Shown in pieces: positions 12,210-21,179 of a stretch of DNA of 64,000 nucleotides (position 1 is its first letter; each line of letters opens with the position of its first letter). Origin of the DNA: Siphonodentalium dalli (Eukaryota; Mollusca; Scaphopoda; Gadilida; Siphonodentaliidae); assembly GCA_032622095.1 (NCBI GenBank), contig CP136065.1, positions 247,627,474 to 247,691,473 of the forward strand, given 5' to 3'. The translations under genes were made by a program, and so were the position numbers. The notes under the pieces were generated by a model. That model ran no database searches. It was given only the letters and a program-made list of their open reading frames with translations, and was not told the origin of the DNA.

Positions 12210-12703
12210 CACCCCTGGTCAAGTGGTCCTGCTAATGTGCTATGATGTGGTTGGGTCCCGCTGAATTGCTATGATGCTGTTAGGACAAACTGATGCTGTT
12301 AACAATAAGTACCGTTATTTTTCACTGTGTTTGGCTAATCTGCGTGATTTGAGATAAAACCAGTGTGTGTATGAAACATTCAAGAACACATATATCTTTG
12401 AAAAATATAATTATGTCTGTGCTGGGGTTTCTAAAACGACGTGAATAATCATCTTGATTATAGTCAATTTTCAAGAACAAATACAACCAGTATTAAAAAT
12501 ATTTCACAATATTAATATGTTTTTGATTGTTTGATACGCAAAATGGCTTTTCCTGCATTTGTTCAGATTTTCAGAACACCAGAAAAAAGACATTAACAAA
12601 ATATAATGGTACTTTTTGTTAACAGCATCAGTTTGCCCCAATAGCAATTCAGCAGCACCCAACCACATCATCGCACACTAGCAGGACCACATGACCAGGG
12701 GTG
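12210..12703. mobile_element. DNA transposon with ~100-bp inverted repeats (494 bp)
   Basis: Ends CACCCCTGGTCA/TGACCAGGGGTG start ~100-bp inverted repeats containing GTGGTCCTGCTA and CTGATGCTGTTAACA. A 5-bp duplication TGTAT (12205-12209 and 12704-12708) flanks it. No coding; superfamily unresolved. Confidence 0.7.
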
Positions 12704-12808
12704 TGTATATCCAAATGTGAAAGGTGGAATAGTGCTTTTAATGTCCTCAAATGGTTCCCAAACACTGCAAACCATCCATGAATTCTGCATTTATAATAAT
12801 GAACATTA

Positions 12809-12942
12809 GAATTATGGGTAATTTTTCAGGATTTAGTCGGAAATATGGCTTGTTGCAACAAGCCATATTTCCGACTAAATCCTGAAAAATTGCCCATAAT
12901 TCTGCTGTGGTTAAGGAGTCGATTAATTAGGGCATTACTGTA
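12809..12942. repeat. Family J palindromic MITE (no loop)
   Basis: Near-perfect palindrome centred near TTGCAA at about 12856, arms containing CAGGATTTAGTCGGAAATAT. The right arm runs on to GGGCATTACTGTA; the left arm is truncated. Partial copies lie at 13841-13912 and 33532-33622. CAGTAATGC ends beside TA suggest a Tc1/mariner-like MITE. Confidence 0.65.
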
Positions 12943-13261
12943 GCACTTGCAGTGTGAATTGTTTCTACTAAATGTCTGAGTGGGGACAAAACCAGCGATT
13001 GACAGAACCACGATCACATGTCAGAGTATAGTTCTGACCATTGCCCACTAAGCGAACTATAGTCTTCGTACTATTACCGCCTGCTGATGTCACTGTTAGC
13101 GTGAGGCGAGAATTGTGTCATATATAATAAAACACCTATTGACTGTGTTGGGATGGAATAGCGAGAGCTATTTTCCCTCGATGGTGTCTTCTGGTGCCTG
13201 CGGTCTCAGTTAATAGTCATGCTTGCTGTTCAAAAGACACCACCTCAGGAAAATTTGCTAT

Positions 13262-13434
13262 TTCACACCAAGGCAGTCAATACGTGTATACTACTATTCC
13301 ACCCCAAGGCAGTCAATACGTGTATACTATTCCACCCTAAGGCAGTCAATACCTGTATACTATTCAACCCCAAGGCAGTCCGTACATGTATACTACTATT
13401 CCACCCCAAGGCAGTCAATACGTGTATACTATAA
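13262..13434 (+). repeat. Minisatellite, five units of ~31-37 bp
   Basis: Units read AAGGCAGTCAATACGTGTAT plus ACTA(CTA)TTCCACCCC with small changes. The variable CTA insertion alters unit length. Confidence 0.85.
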
Positions 13435-13840
13435 TGAAAATGTTAAAGGAGAAAACAAACGATAAATGTGCTTCTGTTCAGACCATATATTTGGTTTACC
13501 GACACATGTCTATTCTATCTGTTTGCACATGCTTTGAGAATTATCCACATCAGAAGTCAAAGTAAAATAAAATTTGCAATCCTGATGGTCGTGTTTGTGC
13601 CACTCTCGAGAGCGCTGCTGGTAACACAGGGCATACTTTTGTTGGGTGTTTGGCCAGATAGCTTTGCTCACAAGTGAAAAAAAAATGGAGCAAGAATGAA
13701 GGTTGGAAGGCTAAAAAGAAGGTAGACTGTTTCTAGGTAGTTTCTAGGTAGGGTTAGTAACAGTAATAGCATGCCATGAATCTACTATGGTTACGCCATA
13801 GCCATGACGGTGAACTTTGTAACATTGAAAAGATAATGTA

Positions 13841-13912
13841 CAGTAATGCTCTAAGTAATCGACTCCTTAACCACAGCAGAATTACGGGTAACTTTTCAGG
13901 ATTTAGTCGGAA
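13841..13912. repeat. Family J MITE, one arm
   Basis: Runs CAGTAATGCTCTAAGTAATC to CAGGATTTAGTCGGAAA, matching one arm of the palindrome at 12809-12942; the second arm is missing. Confidence 0.6.
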
Positions 13913-13929
13913 AGCTCTCAGTTCCTTAA

Positions 13930-14184
13930 CCCGTTCGTGACGGTTTCTGTGCTGGTGCAGTATTCAATATCCTGTGCCAGTGCATTCCCGTATATATGTG
14001 AGTCTCCCATAGGGAGCCTCACATATATAAGAGAATGCACTGGCTTACAAGGTCAAGGTAAATATTGTTAGGCCAATGTATTCCCTTATATATGCGAGGC
14101 TGCCTATGGGAGACTTTCATATATAAGAGAATGCATTGGCACAGGGTTTTCGCAAAATTTCAGGAAGCTCCAGTCATGTGAGGG
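13930..14184 (+). mobile_element. Family B TTAA MITE, copy 1
   Basis: Between TTAA sites (13926-13929, 14185-14188). Two hairpins: apical stem CTCCC/GGGAG with ATA loop in the first, TAT loop in the second. The ends have drifted (CCCGTTCGTGA, TCATGTGAGGG). Confidence 0.75.
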
Positions 14185-14454
14185 TTAATAATGTATTATG
14201 ATATACTAGTATTATAATGTATAATATTTGTTCGTCTTCACTGTTGTAATTTATCAGTGTATTATATCAGGGAGTGGAGGATATTCTAAGAGAATCACGC
14301 TTGTCCTCCGATCGTCATAAATTTGTTAGGTGAAGGTCACCTGATTTAGGCATTTTTGTGTGCCAATTTCCCTTCGCATTGCTTACAATCATGCACTTTT
14401 CTCCAGGGGTGATTATTTAACGTTTATCGCGAAATTGAACCAGTGGAATATGAT

Positions 14455-14707
14455 CAAGCCTTGAAATAGTGTGTCTGTCATTTGCAGAATGAGGTCCCCA
14501 GAGGGTGAATTTAGTGATGCTACCCCGCATAGCGGGCTAGCATCACCAAATTCACCCTCTGGGGACCTCATTCTGCTTACACCTCAGCAGAATGAGGTTC
14601 TCAGAGGGTGAATTTGGTGATGCTAGCCCGCTATGTGGGTAGCATCACTAAATACACCCTCTGGGGACCTCATTCTGCAAATGACAGACACACTATTTCA
14701 AGGCTTG
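14455..14707. mobile_element. Family D double-hairpin MITE, copy 1 (253 bp)
   Basis: Inverted ends CAAGCCTTGAAATAG and complement with an exact 8-bp duplication AATATGAT (14447-14454, 14708-14715). Two ~90-bp hairpins with GCAGAATGAGGT ends; the first has apical stem CCCGC/GCGGG and ATA loop, the second is its reverse complement. The 8-bp duplication suggests a hAT relationship. Confidence 0.85.
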
Positions 14708-14867
14708 AATATGATCTCTATGCATCCAAAATCGAGATTCATGGTACGATCTAGGTTAGTAGAAGTCTCGAGTGTACCCTCTGGGAGCCGTCTAGGCTCC
14801 GTTCTTGCTACATTTAATGAAAATGTTATGACTGGAATTCTGTATCCCTGAATATATCTAACTCTGT

Positions 14868-15141
14868 AACCCTTTCTATACAAAATACTCATTGACGAGT
14901 AGTTATCTCGAAGGGAATGGTCAGATAATAAGTTTAACCCTTTCTAAACTAAATACTCATTGACGAGTAGTTATCTTGAAGGGAATGGTCAGATAATAAG
15001 TTTAACCCTTTCTAAACTAAATACTCATTGACGAGTAGTTATCCCGTAGGAAATATTCATATAATCAGTCTAAAGCTTTATATACTAAATACTCATTGAC
15101 AAGTAGTTATCCCGTAGGAAATGTTAATATAATAAGTTTAA
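14868..15141 (+). repeat. 68-bp tandem array (family E end)
   Basis: Four units starting at 14868, 14936, 15004 and 15072, each AACCCTTTCTAAACTAAATA followed by CTCATTGACGAGTAGTTATC. Each unit begins with the terminal sequence of a TTAA-type element. The fourth has diverged, and the next unit border is where family A copy 3 inserted. Confidence 0.85.
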
Positions 15142-15517
15142 CCCTTTACCCAACAAACCGGCCAAATAAAGCTTCAACAGCCTAAAATATCTTCGGTCTG
15201 TCTCAATAGAACCATACAAATATGGATATCATTGGAACCGGCTCCTTGACCACATTGTGATGGTTACAGTTATGCCCTGTGCCAATGAATTCTCTTATAT
15301 ATGCGAGTCGACCATAGGTCGCCTCGCATATATAAGAGAATGCATTGGCCTAAAAAAAAATCTTTTTTTAACACTTTTTACCATTTTTTCTTACATTCTT
15401 TAACAATTTTATAATTTTTAATGTGTTAAGCCAATGCATTCTCTTATATATGCGAGGCGACCTATGGTCGACTCGCATATATAAGAGAATGCATTGGCAC
15501 AGGGCCGTTCTGTTGGG
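15142..15517 (-). mobile_element. Family A TTAA MITE, copy 3
   Basis: Reverse orientation, between TTAA at 15138-15141 and 15518-15521. Both hairpins present. The right end lacks TAAAGG (GTTGGGTTAA). Inserted inside family E, whose right part resumes at 15522. Confidence 0.8.
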
Positions 15518-15521
15518 TTAA

Positions 15522-15696
15522 TAAATGTTTGTTGAACTTATTACATGAAAATTCCCCTCCCATAAAAAGGACTCCTACTGCAATTATATTATCTGTCATC
15601 TGTTAATTTTTCCTGAAACCCCTCTAGATGAATAATAGACCATTCCAATGTATACATTTATAACTGAGTGGGAGAATACATTTAGTAAAGAAAGGG
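15522..15696 (+). mobile_element. Family E element, right part
   Basis: Ends ATTTAGTAAAGAAAGGG before TTAA (15697-15700), the complement of the E left end. Contains CCTCTAGATGAATAATAGAC, shared with the second E copy. Confidence 0.6.
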
Positions 15697-15840
15697 TTAA
15701 GAGCCAGGTCTGACCAAATTAGCTCTAATATAGTGTATTATAGTCTAATATAGTGTATTTCGGCCAAAATAAAATGAATGCATGTTTCCAGTTATTGCCC
15801 TACACCAACCTCAATCTTGTCCCTAAATACTTTGTTTAAC

Positions 15841-16041
15841 CCTTTCTTCACTAATATAAATACTCATTGACGAGTATTTCCCTTAGGAAATGTTTAGATA
15901 ATTAGGCCGTTAAAGGTACATGTATTATCTGAACATAGGAATCCATCAGCACTAATATCTGTTTAGTTACTGAACACCCCTCCAGATGAACAGTAGACAA
16001 TTCCAATGTATACTCTTATAAATGATGAGAGAATCCATTTA
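15841..16041 (+). mobile_element. Family E element, copy 2 (3'-truncated)
   Basis: Starts after TTAA (15837-15840) with CCTTTCTTCACTAATATAAA and CTCATTGACGAGTATT; later CCTCCAGATGAACAGTAGAC. Its right end is replaced by the A element starting at 16046. Confidence 0.6.
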
Positions 16042-16045
16042 TTAA

Positions 16046-16489
16046 CCCTTTACCCAACAAAACGGCCAAAAACGCCCAAATAAAGCTTCAACAGCCTCAA
16101 ATATCTTCGGTCTGTCTCAATAACACCATACAAATATGGATATCATTGGAACCGGTTCATTGACCACATTGGGATGGTTACAGTTATGCCCTGTGCCAAT
16201 GCATTCTCTTATATATGCGAGTTGACCATAGGTCGCCTCGCATATATAAGAGAATGCATTGGCCTAAAAAAAATCTTTTTTTAACACTTTTTACCATTTT
16301 TTCTTACATTCTTTAACAATTTGATAATTTTTTCTTACATTTTTTAACAATTTTTATAATATTTTTCTACATTATCATTTTTAATATGTGTTAAGCCAAT
16401 ACATTCTCTTATATATGCGAGGCGACCTATGGTCGACTCGCATATATAAGAGAATGCATTGGCACAGGGCCGTTCTGTTGGGTAAAGGG
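16046..16489 (-). mobile_element. Family A TTAA MITE, copy 4 (444 bp)
   Basis: TTAA at 16042-16045 and 16490-16493; both hairpins present. The spacer is longer than usual because part of the TTTTTTCTTACATT segment is duplicated. Confidence 0.85.
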
Positions 16490-16686
16490 TTAAATAAAGA
16501 GTAAATCAATCATTGATACTCTCTCAACTGGATAAAATCTGCCATGAAAGTTCTGCATTTTGACACTCATTTATTCTCTGCCGTTTAGAAAAAAGCCTCT
16601 TGAAAAATTAAGCAAAAAAAAAAAACTACTGCAATTTCGTTTGCAAATGTTTATCATAAGACTCTTCATTTTATGGTGGCCTTAAC

Positions 16687-17077
16687 CCTTTACCCAACAG
16701 AAGGGCCCTGTGCCAATGCATTCTCTTATATATGCGAGTCGACCATAGGTCGCCTCGCATATATAAGAGAATGCATTGGCCTAACACATTAAAAATTATA
16801 AAATTGTTAAAGAATGTAAGAAAAAATGGTAAAAAGTGTTAAAAAATGATTTTTTTTAGGCCAATGCATTCTCTTATATATGCGAGGCGACCTATGGTCG
16901 ACTCGCATATATAAGAGAATGCATTGGCACAGGGCATAACTGTAACCATCACAATGTGGTCAATGAACCGGTTCCAATGATATCCATATTTGTATGGTTC
17001 TATTGAGACAGACCGAAGATATTTTAGGCTGTTGAAGCTTTATTTGGCCGGTTTTGGCCGTTTTGTTGGGTAAAGGG
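16687..17077 (+). mobile_element. Family A TTAA MITE, copy 5 (complete reference copy)
   Basis: TTAA at 16683-16686 and 17078-17081. Cleanest copy: left end, a 229-bp cassette (16706-16934) of two hairpins around an AT-rich spacer, then a ~145-bp subterminal arm. The second hairpin is the exact reverse complement of the first. No ORF. Confidence 0.88.
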
Positions 17078-17821
17078 TTAAGGAAGTAGAGCTTGAGTTT
17101 GACCATAGGGTATATAGGCTCACTTATTGAAGTTAACATTGATAATACATCACGATATAGATGACATCTTGTTTTCAAAATGCAATCAACTTTTTCCTCA
17201 GATTAAATATCCAAATCTGGCATTTATTCTAATCTATTTTAGGGCTGATTTGGTCGACCATACACTTAAGTTAACTTAAACATTTGATATGCATTGACAA
17301 CAAAACAGTTTTATTCTATGGAAGTACATCAAGGCCATTCAAAATAAATACCTGTGTTCTCATACAACTCTATGTATAATATCTGAGAGGAAAAGGGGGG
17401 GGGTTCATATCTATTCTGAAAATTCTAGATATGAATTGATCTACAAACAAGTTTATTGGATAAAATTCTAATTTTAGATGCAATGTATAGACATATCTTT
17501 CTCTTCAGTGTCATTTAATCATTACATAGAAGCCTATCTTTTCTTGAGAATATGAACTTTTCTAGTTGTGAATTATTGGAGAAATGAGTTTTCATTAAAA
17601 GATATATGTTGAATCAAGAAACATACACTGTTCTAAAAATAGCCATATTTTCTGTCCCAATTTAGGGAAAACAACTTGGGGGGAAAAAACTATACATATG
17701 ACTGAAATTTTCTGGCTCAAAATTATTTTATTATGCACCTAAATCTCTATGAAACATTCGGGTAAGAGATACACCATCTTCAATGATTAATTCTGCTTAA
17801 TACTATTGAATGAATATGGCA

Positions 17822-18090
17822 CGAGGCAACGAAGCCAAACAAAAAGAAATTTTGTCAGCTATTTTTAGCTGAGGCAAATTTCAAAGGCTGCCAATGTTTT
17901 GTGCAAAATTGAAACAAATTGCTGCAGACATGGTCTTAATGAAGCAATGTGGAAGTCTGCAGATGGCACAAATTCTTTGTTGAAGTACTCTGAGATAAAC
18001 AAGGACTATCTTGATATTAATCAGCAATTTTAAGTCAGACTCAGCCAAAGTCTGCAATAATAACGGACCAGGTTCAAATAATTTTGTAAA
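17822..18090. repeat. Dispersed repeat L, copy 1
   Basis: About 270 bp, shared with 56130-56392 at roughly three-quarters identity. Common blocks include AATGTTTTGTGCAAAATT and GGAAGTCTGCAGA. Both copies lie beside a double-hairpin MITE. No coding seen. Confidence 0.6.
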
Positions 18091-18101
18091 CTGAAGTTTA
18101 A

Positions 18102-18352
18102 CCCTTTCATGACTGGAGCTTCTTGAAATTTTGTGCAAACCCTGTGAACCATTCTCTTATATATGCGAGTCTCCCATAGGCAGCCTCACACATATAAGAG
18201 AATGCATTGGCCTAACAATATTTACCTTGATCTTGTAAGCCAGTGCATTCTCTTATATATGTGAGGCTCCCTTGGGAGACTCGCATATATAAGAGTATGC
18301 ACTGGCACAGGGTCTTTAATGCTGCACCAGCACAGCTCCCCACATGAAAGAG
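18102..18352 (-). mobile_element. Family B TTAA MITE, copy 2
   Basis: TTAA at 18098-18101 and 18353-18356, left end CCCTTTCATGACTGGAGC. Two hairpins with stem CTCCC/GGGAG variants; outer arms partly eroded. Confidence 0.75.
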
Positions 18353-18480
18353 TTAATATATGAGTAGAGCATGCAACTATGTGATTCCAAGGCTGTTTAG
18401 CCAAGGACAAAATAATGGCTTCAGTCTATGTGAATTTGTGATAATAACAGGGTTGTGTGATGATGGAGGTGCATGAGAAC

Positions 18481-18715
18481 CAAGCCTTGAAATAGGGTGT
18501 CTGTCATTTGCAGAATGAGGTTCCCAGAGGGTGAATTTAGTGATGCGCATCACCAAATTCACCCTCTGGGAACCTCATTCTGCTGAGGCATAAGCAGAAT
18601 GAGGTCCCCAGAGGGTGAATTTGGTGATGATAGCCCGCTATGCGGGGTAGCATCACTAAATTCACCCTCTGGGGACCTCATTCTGCAAATGACAGGCACA
18701 CTATTTCAAGGCTTG
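18481..18715. mobile_element. Family D double-hairpin MITE, copy 2
   Basis: Ends CAAGCCTTGAAATAG and complement, flanked by a 16-bp exact duplication GGAGGTGCATGAGAAC (18465-18480, 18716-18731) in place of the 8 bp seen for copies 1 and 3. It abuts the expected SIRT7 cleavage zone. The first hairpin has lost its apex; the second is complete with a TAT loop. Confidence 0.85.
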
Positions 18716-18740
18716 GGAGGTGCATGAGAACACAGTATTT

Positions 18741-18746
18741 TTTATT
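18741..18746 (-). terminator. SIRT7 candidate polyadenylation signal
   Basis: AATAAA on the - strand, only 8 nt after the SIRT7 TAA stop (18755-18757). Cleavage 10-30 nt further on would fall in the target duplication and edge of the D MITE at 18481-18715. The 3' UTR would be very short unless a more distal site is used. Confidence 0.5.
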
Positions 18747-18754
18747 ATTTGGTC

Positions 18755-21179
18755 TTAGAATTTCCTTTTCTTTTTGTAGTTTATTCCCTTCCCAAACCAC
18801 CCAGGAGCGGTAGCTGGGAACTTCCGCTTCGCAGTGTCGCCCACACTGTCAGAATCACTCTCATTCTTAATCCTCGACATTCGTTTGGAAGTGTCATTGT
18901 CCGTATCATCCTCATTCTTATTTATCGACTTCTGCCTTGTAGAGTCACTGTCCGTATCACATTTAATTGTTTTCCTCGGTCGACCCCTCTTTCGTTTAGC
19001 AGTGTTACCAATACTGTCACATGTAGTTCTCAAGTTCCCTTTGACAACACTATGAAGTATATCATTCTTTAATGGAGTGCCCCTACTCTGATCAACATTA
19101 GAGTTGGAGTCGTTGTCAGAGTCTGTTTCACCTTTATGGTTTTTCTCATCTTCCTGAGTTTTAGAAATAATGTTCATATTTTCCTCATCACGACTAAACC
19201 TAGATTCTTCATTTGACTCTGATTTAGCTTGCATATTTTGTGTGTTACCTTCAGTTGATATATTTTTAGGTTTGGTCCGAGGTTTCTGAATACTGTATTC
19301 TGAGATCAGTGTTGGTGATGCTGTTATAGTACAATCAGAGCCTACATCATCGGAATTTTCTGGAATGTCCATTGAAGACGCTGAATGCTCATCATAATCT
19401 GATATAATAATTAGGTTGTCAGCACTGCTAGCCATTATTGAGCTGCGATTATTTTTTAAGTCTTTAAAACAGTCTGGTGATGATGCTGTTTCTGAGGCAG
19501 TGTCGGTTGTCTCCCCTGATGTAGCATCATCTCCTACATTACTGTCACTATGGTAACTATGATGAGATGAAGATTTAACATCCGTTTCTATCTTGTTTGT
19601 AACATCCGTTTCTATCTTGTTTGTTTTTGTCTTATTGTAATAATTATGGTCCTCGAGTAAGTCTTGCTGTTTTTCTAACAATTCAGCTACTGTTTTATTA
19701 TTCTTCTGTTTGGCTATATTTTTCCGAAGCCGATTTAAAATATTCCTAGTCCTACTACGGTCCAGATAACTTGTCTCATATAGTTTGACCAACTCTTCTT
19801 TTGGCTCCGATAATGTTTCAAGATGTTGCTTCGATAAATTTACAGCATCACCATGGAAACCATCTGTTTCTTTCTTCACCAGTTGCGGTAAGATTTTCTC
19901 ATATTGCGTTGAGGAATTAGCTGCAGCACAACCAGAAATTAATGCCAGGTTCTCACCCATAATTCCAACAGGTGGTAAATTTGGAATGAGTCCTCCGAAT
20001 GGATTCCGGGGAAGAAACTCTCTATTAGTCATCATCACAGCTTCGTATTTAGTATCACAATTCTTGCTTGTATTAATATCATTGCTTTTTGTTGGAGAAT
20101 TCGATGAAGCATGAGGTGATTGAGCTGAGAGAAGACGGGAGATTACAGGTATATTGGAACGAGGTGGTGTAGCTATATGAGGCAAAATGGGTGAGGTCAA
20201 AGTGGGTAAAAAGGGTGAGGTCAAGCTAGACATTTGTGATGGGAGGTGATTAGAGAGCAATGGCGAGTTTTGGTGAGCGAGCAGAAATGATGTAGACTGA
20301 TGCATATTGTGATGAGGAGATAGGGGTGAAGTAAAATGAGGTGATGGAATAAGGTGAGGCGATAGCGTTGATGTAAAATGAGGTGATCGTGTTAGGTGAG
20401 GTGACAGCGGTGAGGTGACATGCAGTGATGGTGTAAGATGATGCGATAGAGGCGAGGTAAAATGATGTTGTGAGGTATTCGTTGAGGACGTTTCTGTGCT
20501 GTCAGCAGATTTATCCACATTTTGAGGCACTTTTGTTGAATTATTTTCTGATTTCACAGGTGAGGAACTGGACTCGGTAGCTTGTTGATTTCCAGCACTC
20601 CATTGGTGCATATGCTGCAGCATGGCTTGGTAGATTTCAGGGTTTACTCCACCAGGTGACGCTAACTGTCGTCTGTACATCTCATTCTGCATCATCTGAT
20701 GAGTTAACATATCGGGCGATCCAAAGTCACTCGGACCGGAACCTACCTGGAAGCTATTTATGGAATATGGAAGAGGAGGTAGCTGTTGGTTGAGTGTCCG
20801 GTAATATCGCGGATCATATTCCAGGAATGGTGGCGGCTTAAAATCTTCAGCCATCTTTGTAACATGCAATGTATTGACATTTTTCTCTTCTTTCAAGAGA
20901 TGTGCTATATGGAATGGTTTCTTTAAATCTTGCTGCACTTTTGAATTATCCCCCTTCTCGACTCTTCTGCTCGTCTTATGCTCCCGTTTTCGGTTTGATG
21001 TTTGAGCATTTTGTTTACACATCACATGGTTCTTAGGCTTGAATTTCTTTTCACCTATTTCGGTCAGCATATCTTCAGTGTATTTATAATCCATAGGCGG
21101 GATGAGCAATTTCTTGGTTGTACTGCGTAGCTCTCTTGGCCTAAGACTGGTATCCAGCATGAATATCGGATCATATTCC
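18755..21179 (-). CDS. SIRT7: SIRT7 exon 10 (residues 358-1165), long tail
   Basis: Starts [17 protein letters not shown], the end of the catalytic domain. Then ~750 residues rich in Ser, Thr, Asn, Asp and Lys: four 14-residue repeats of the [10 protein letters not shown] type (residues ~596-649), a basic, probably helical block ([18 protein letters not shown]), acidic Ser/Asp stretches (DSDNDSNSN), an AT-hook ([11 protein letters not shown] at ~1090-1092) and a TAKRK motif used twice. Ends [15 protein letters not shown]. One uninterrupted frame of 808 codons argues for real coding. Confidence 0.93.

Noticed and set aside
16706-16934. Repeated palindromes could be taken for a CRISPR array
   Set aside because: No regular direct repeats with unique spacers; the palindromes belong to TTAA-flanked MITEs in an intron-bearing animal genome.
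18749-20114. Plus-strand frames over SIRT7 exon 10
   Set aside because: Antisense shadows of the 808-codon SIRT7 frame.
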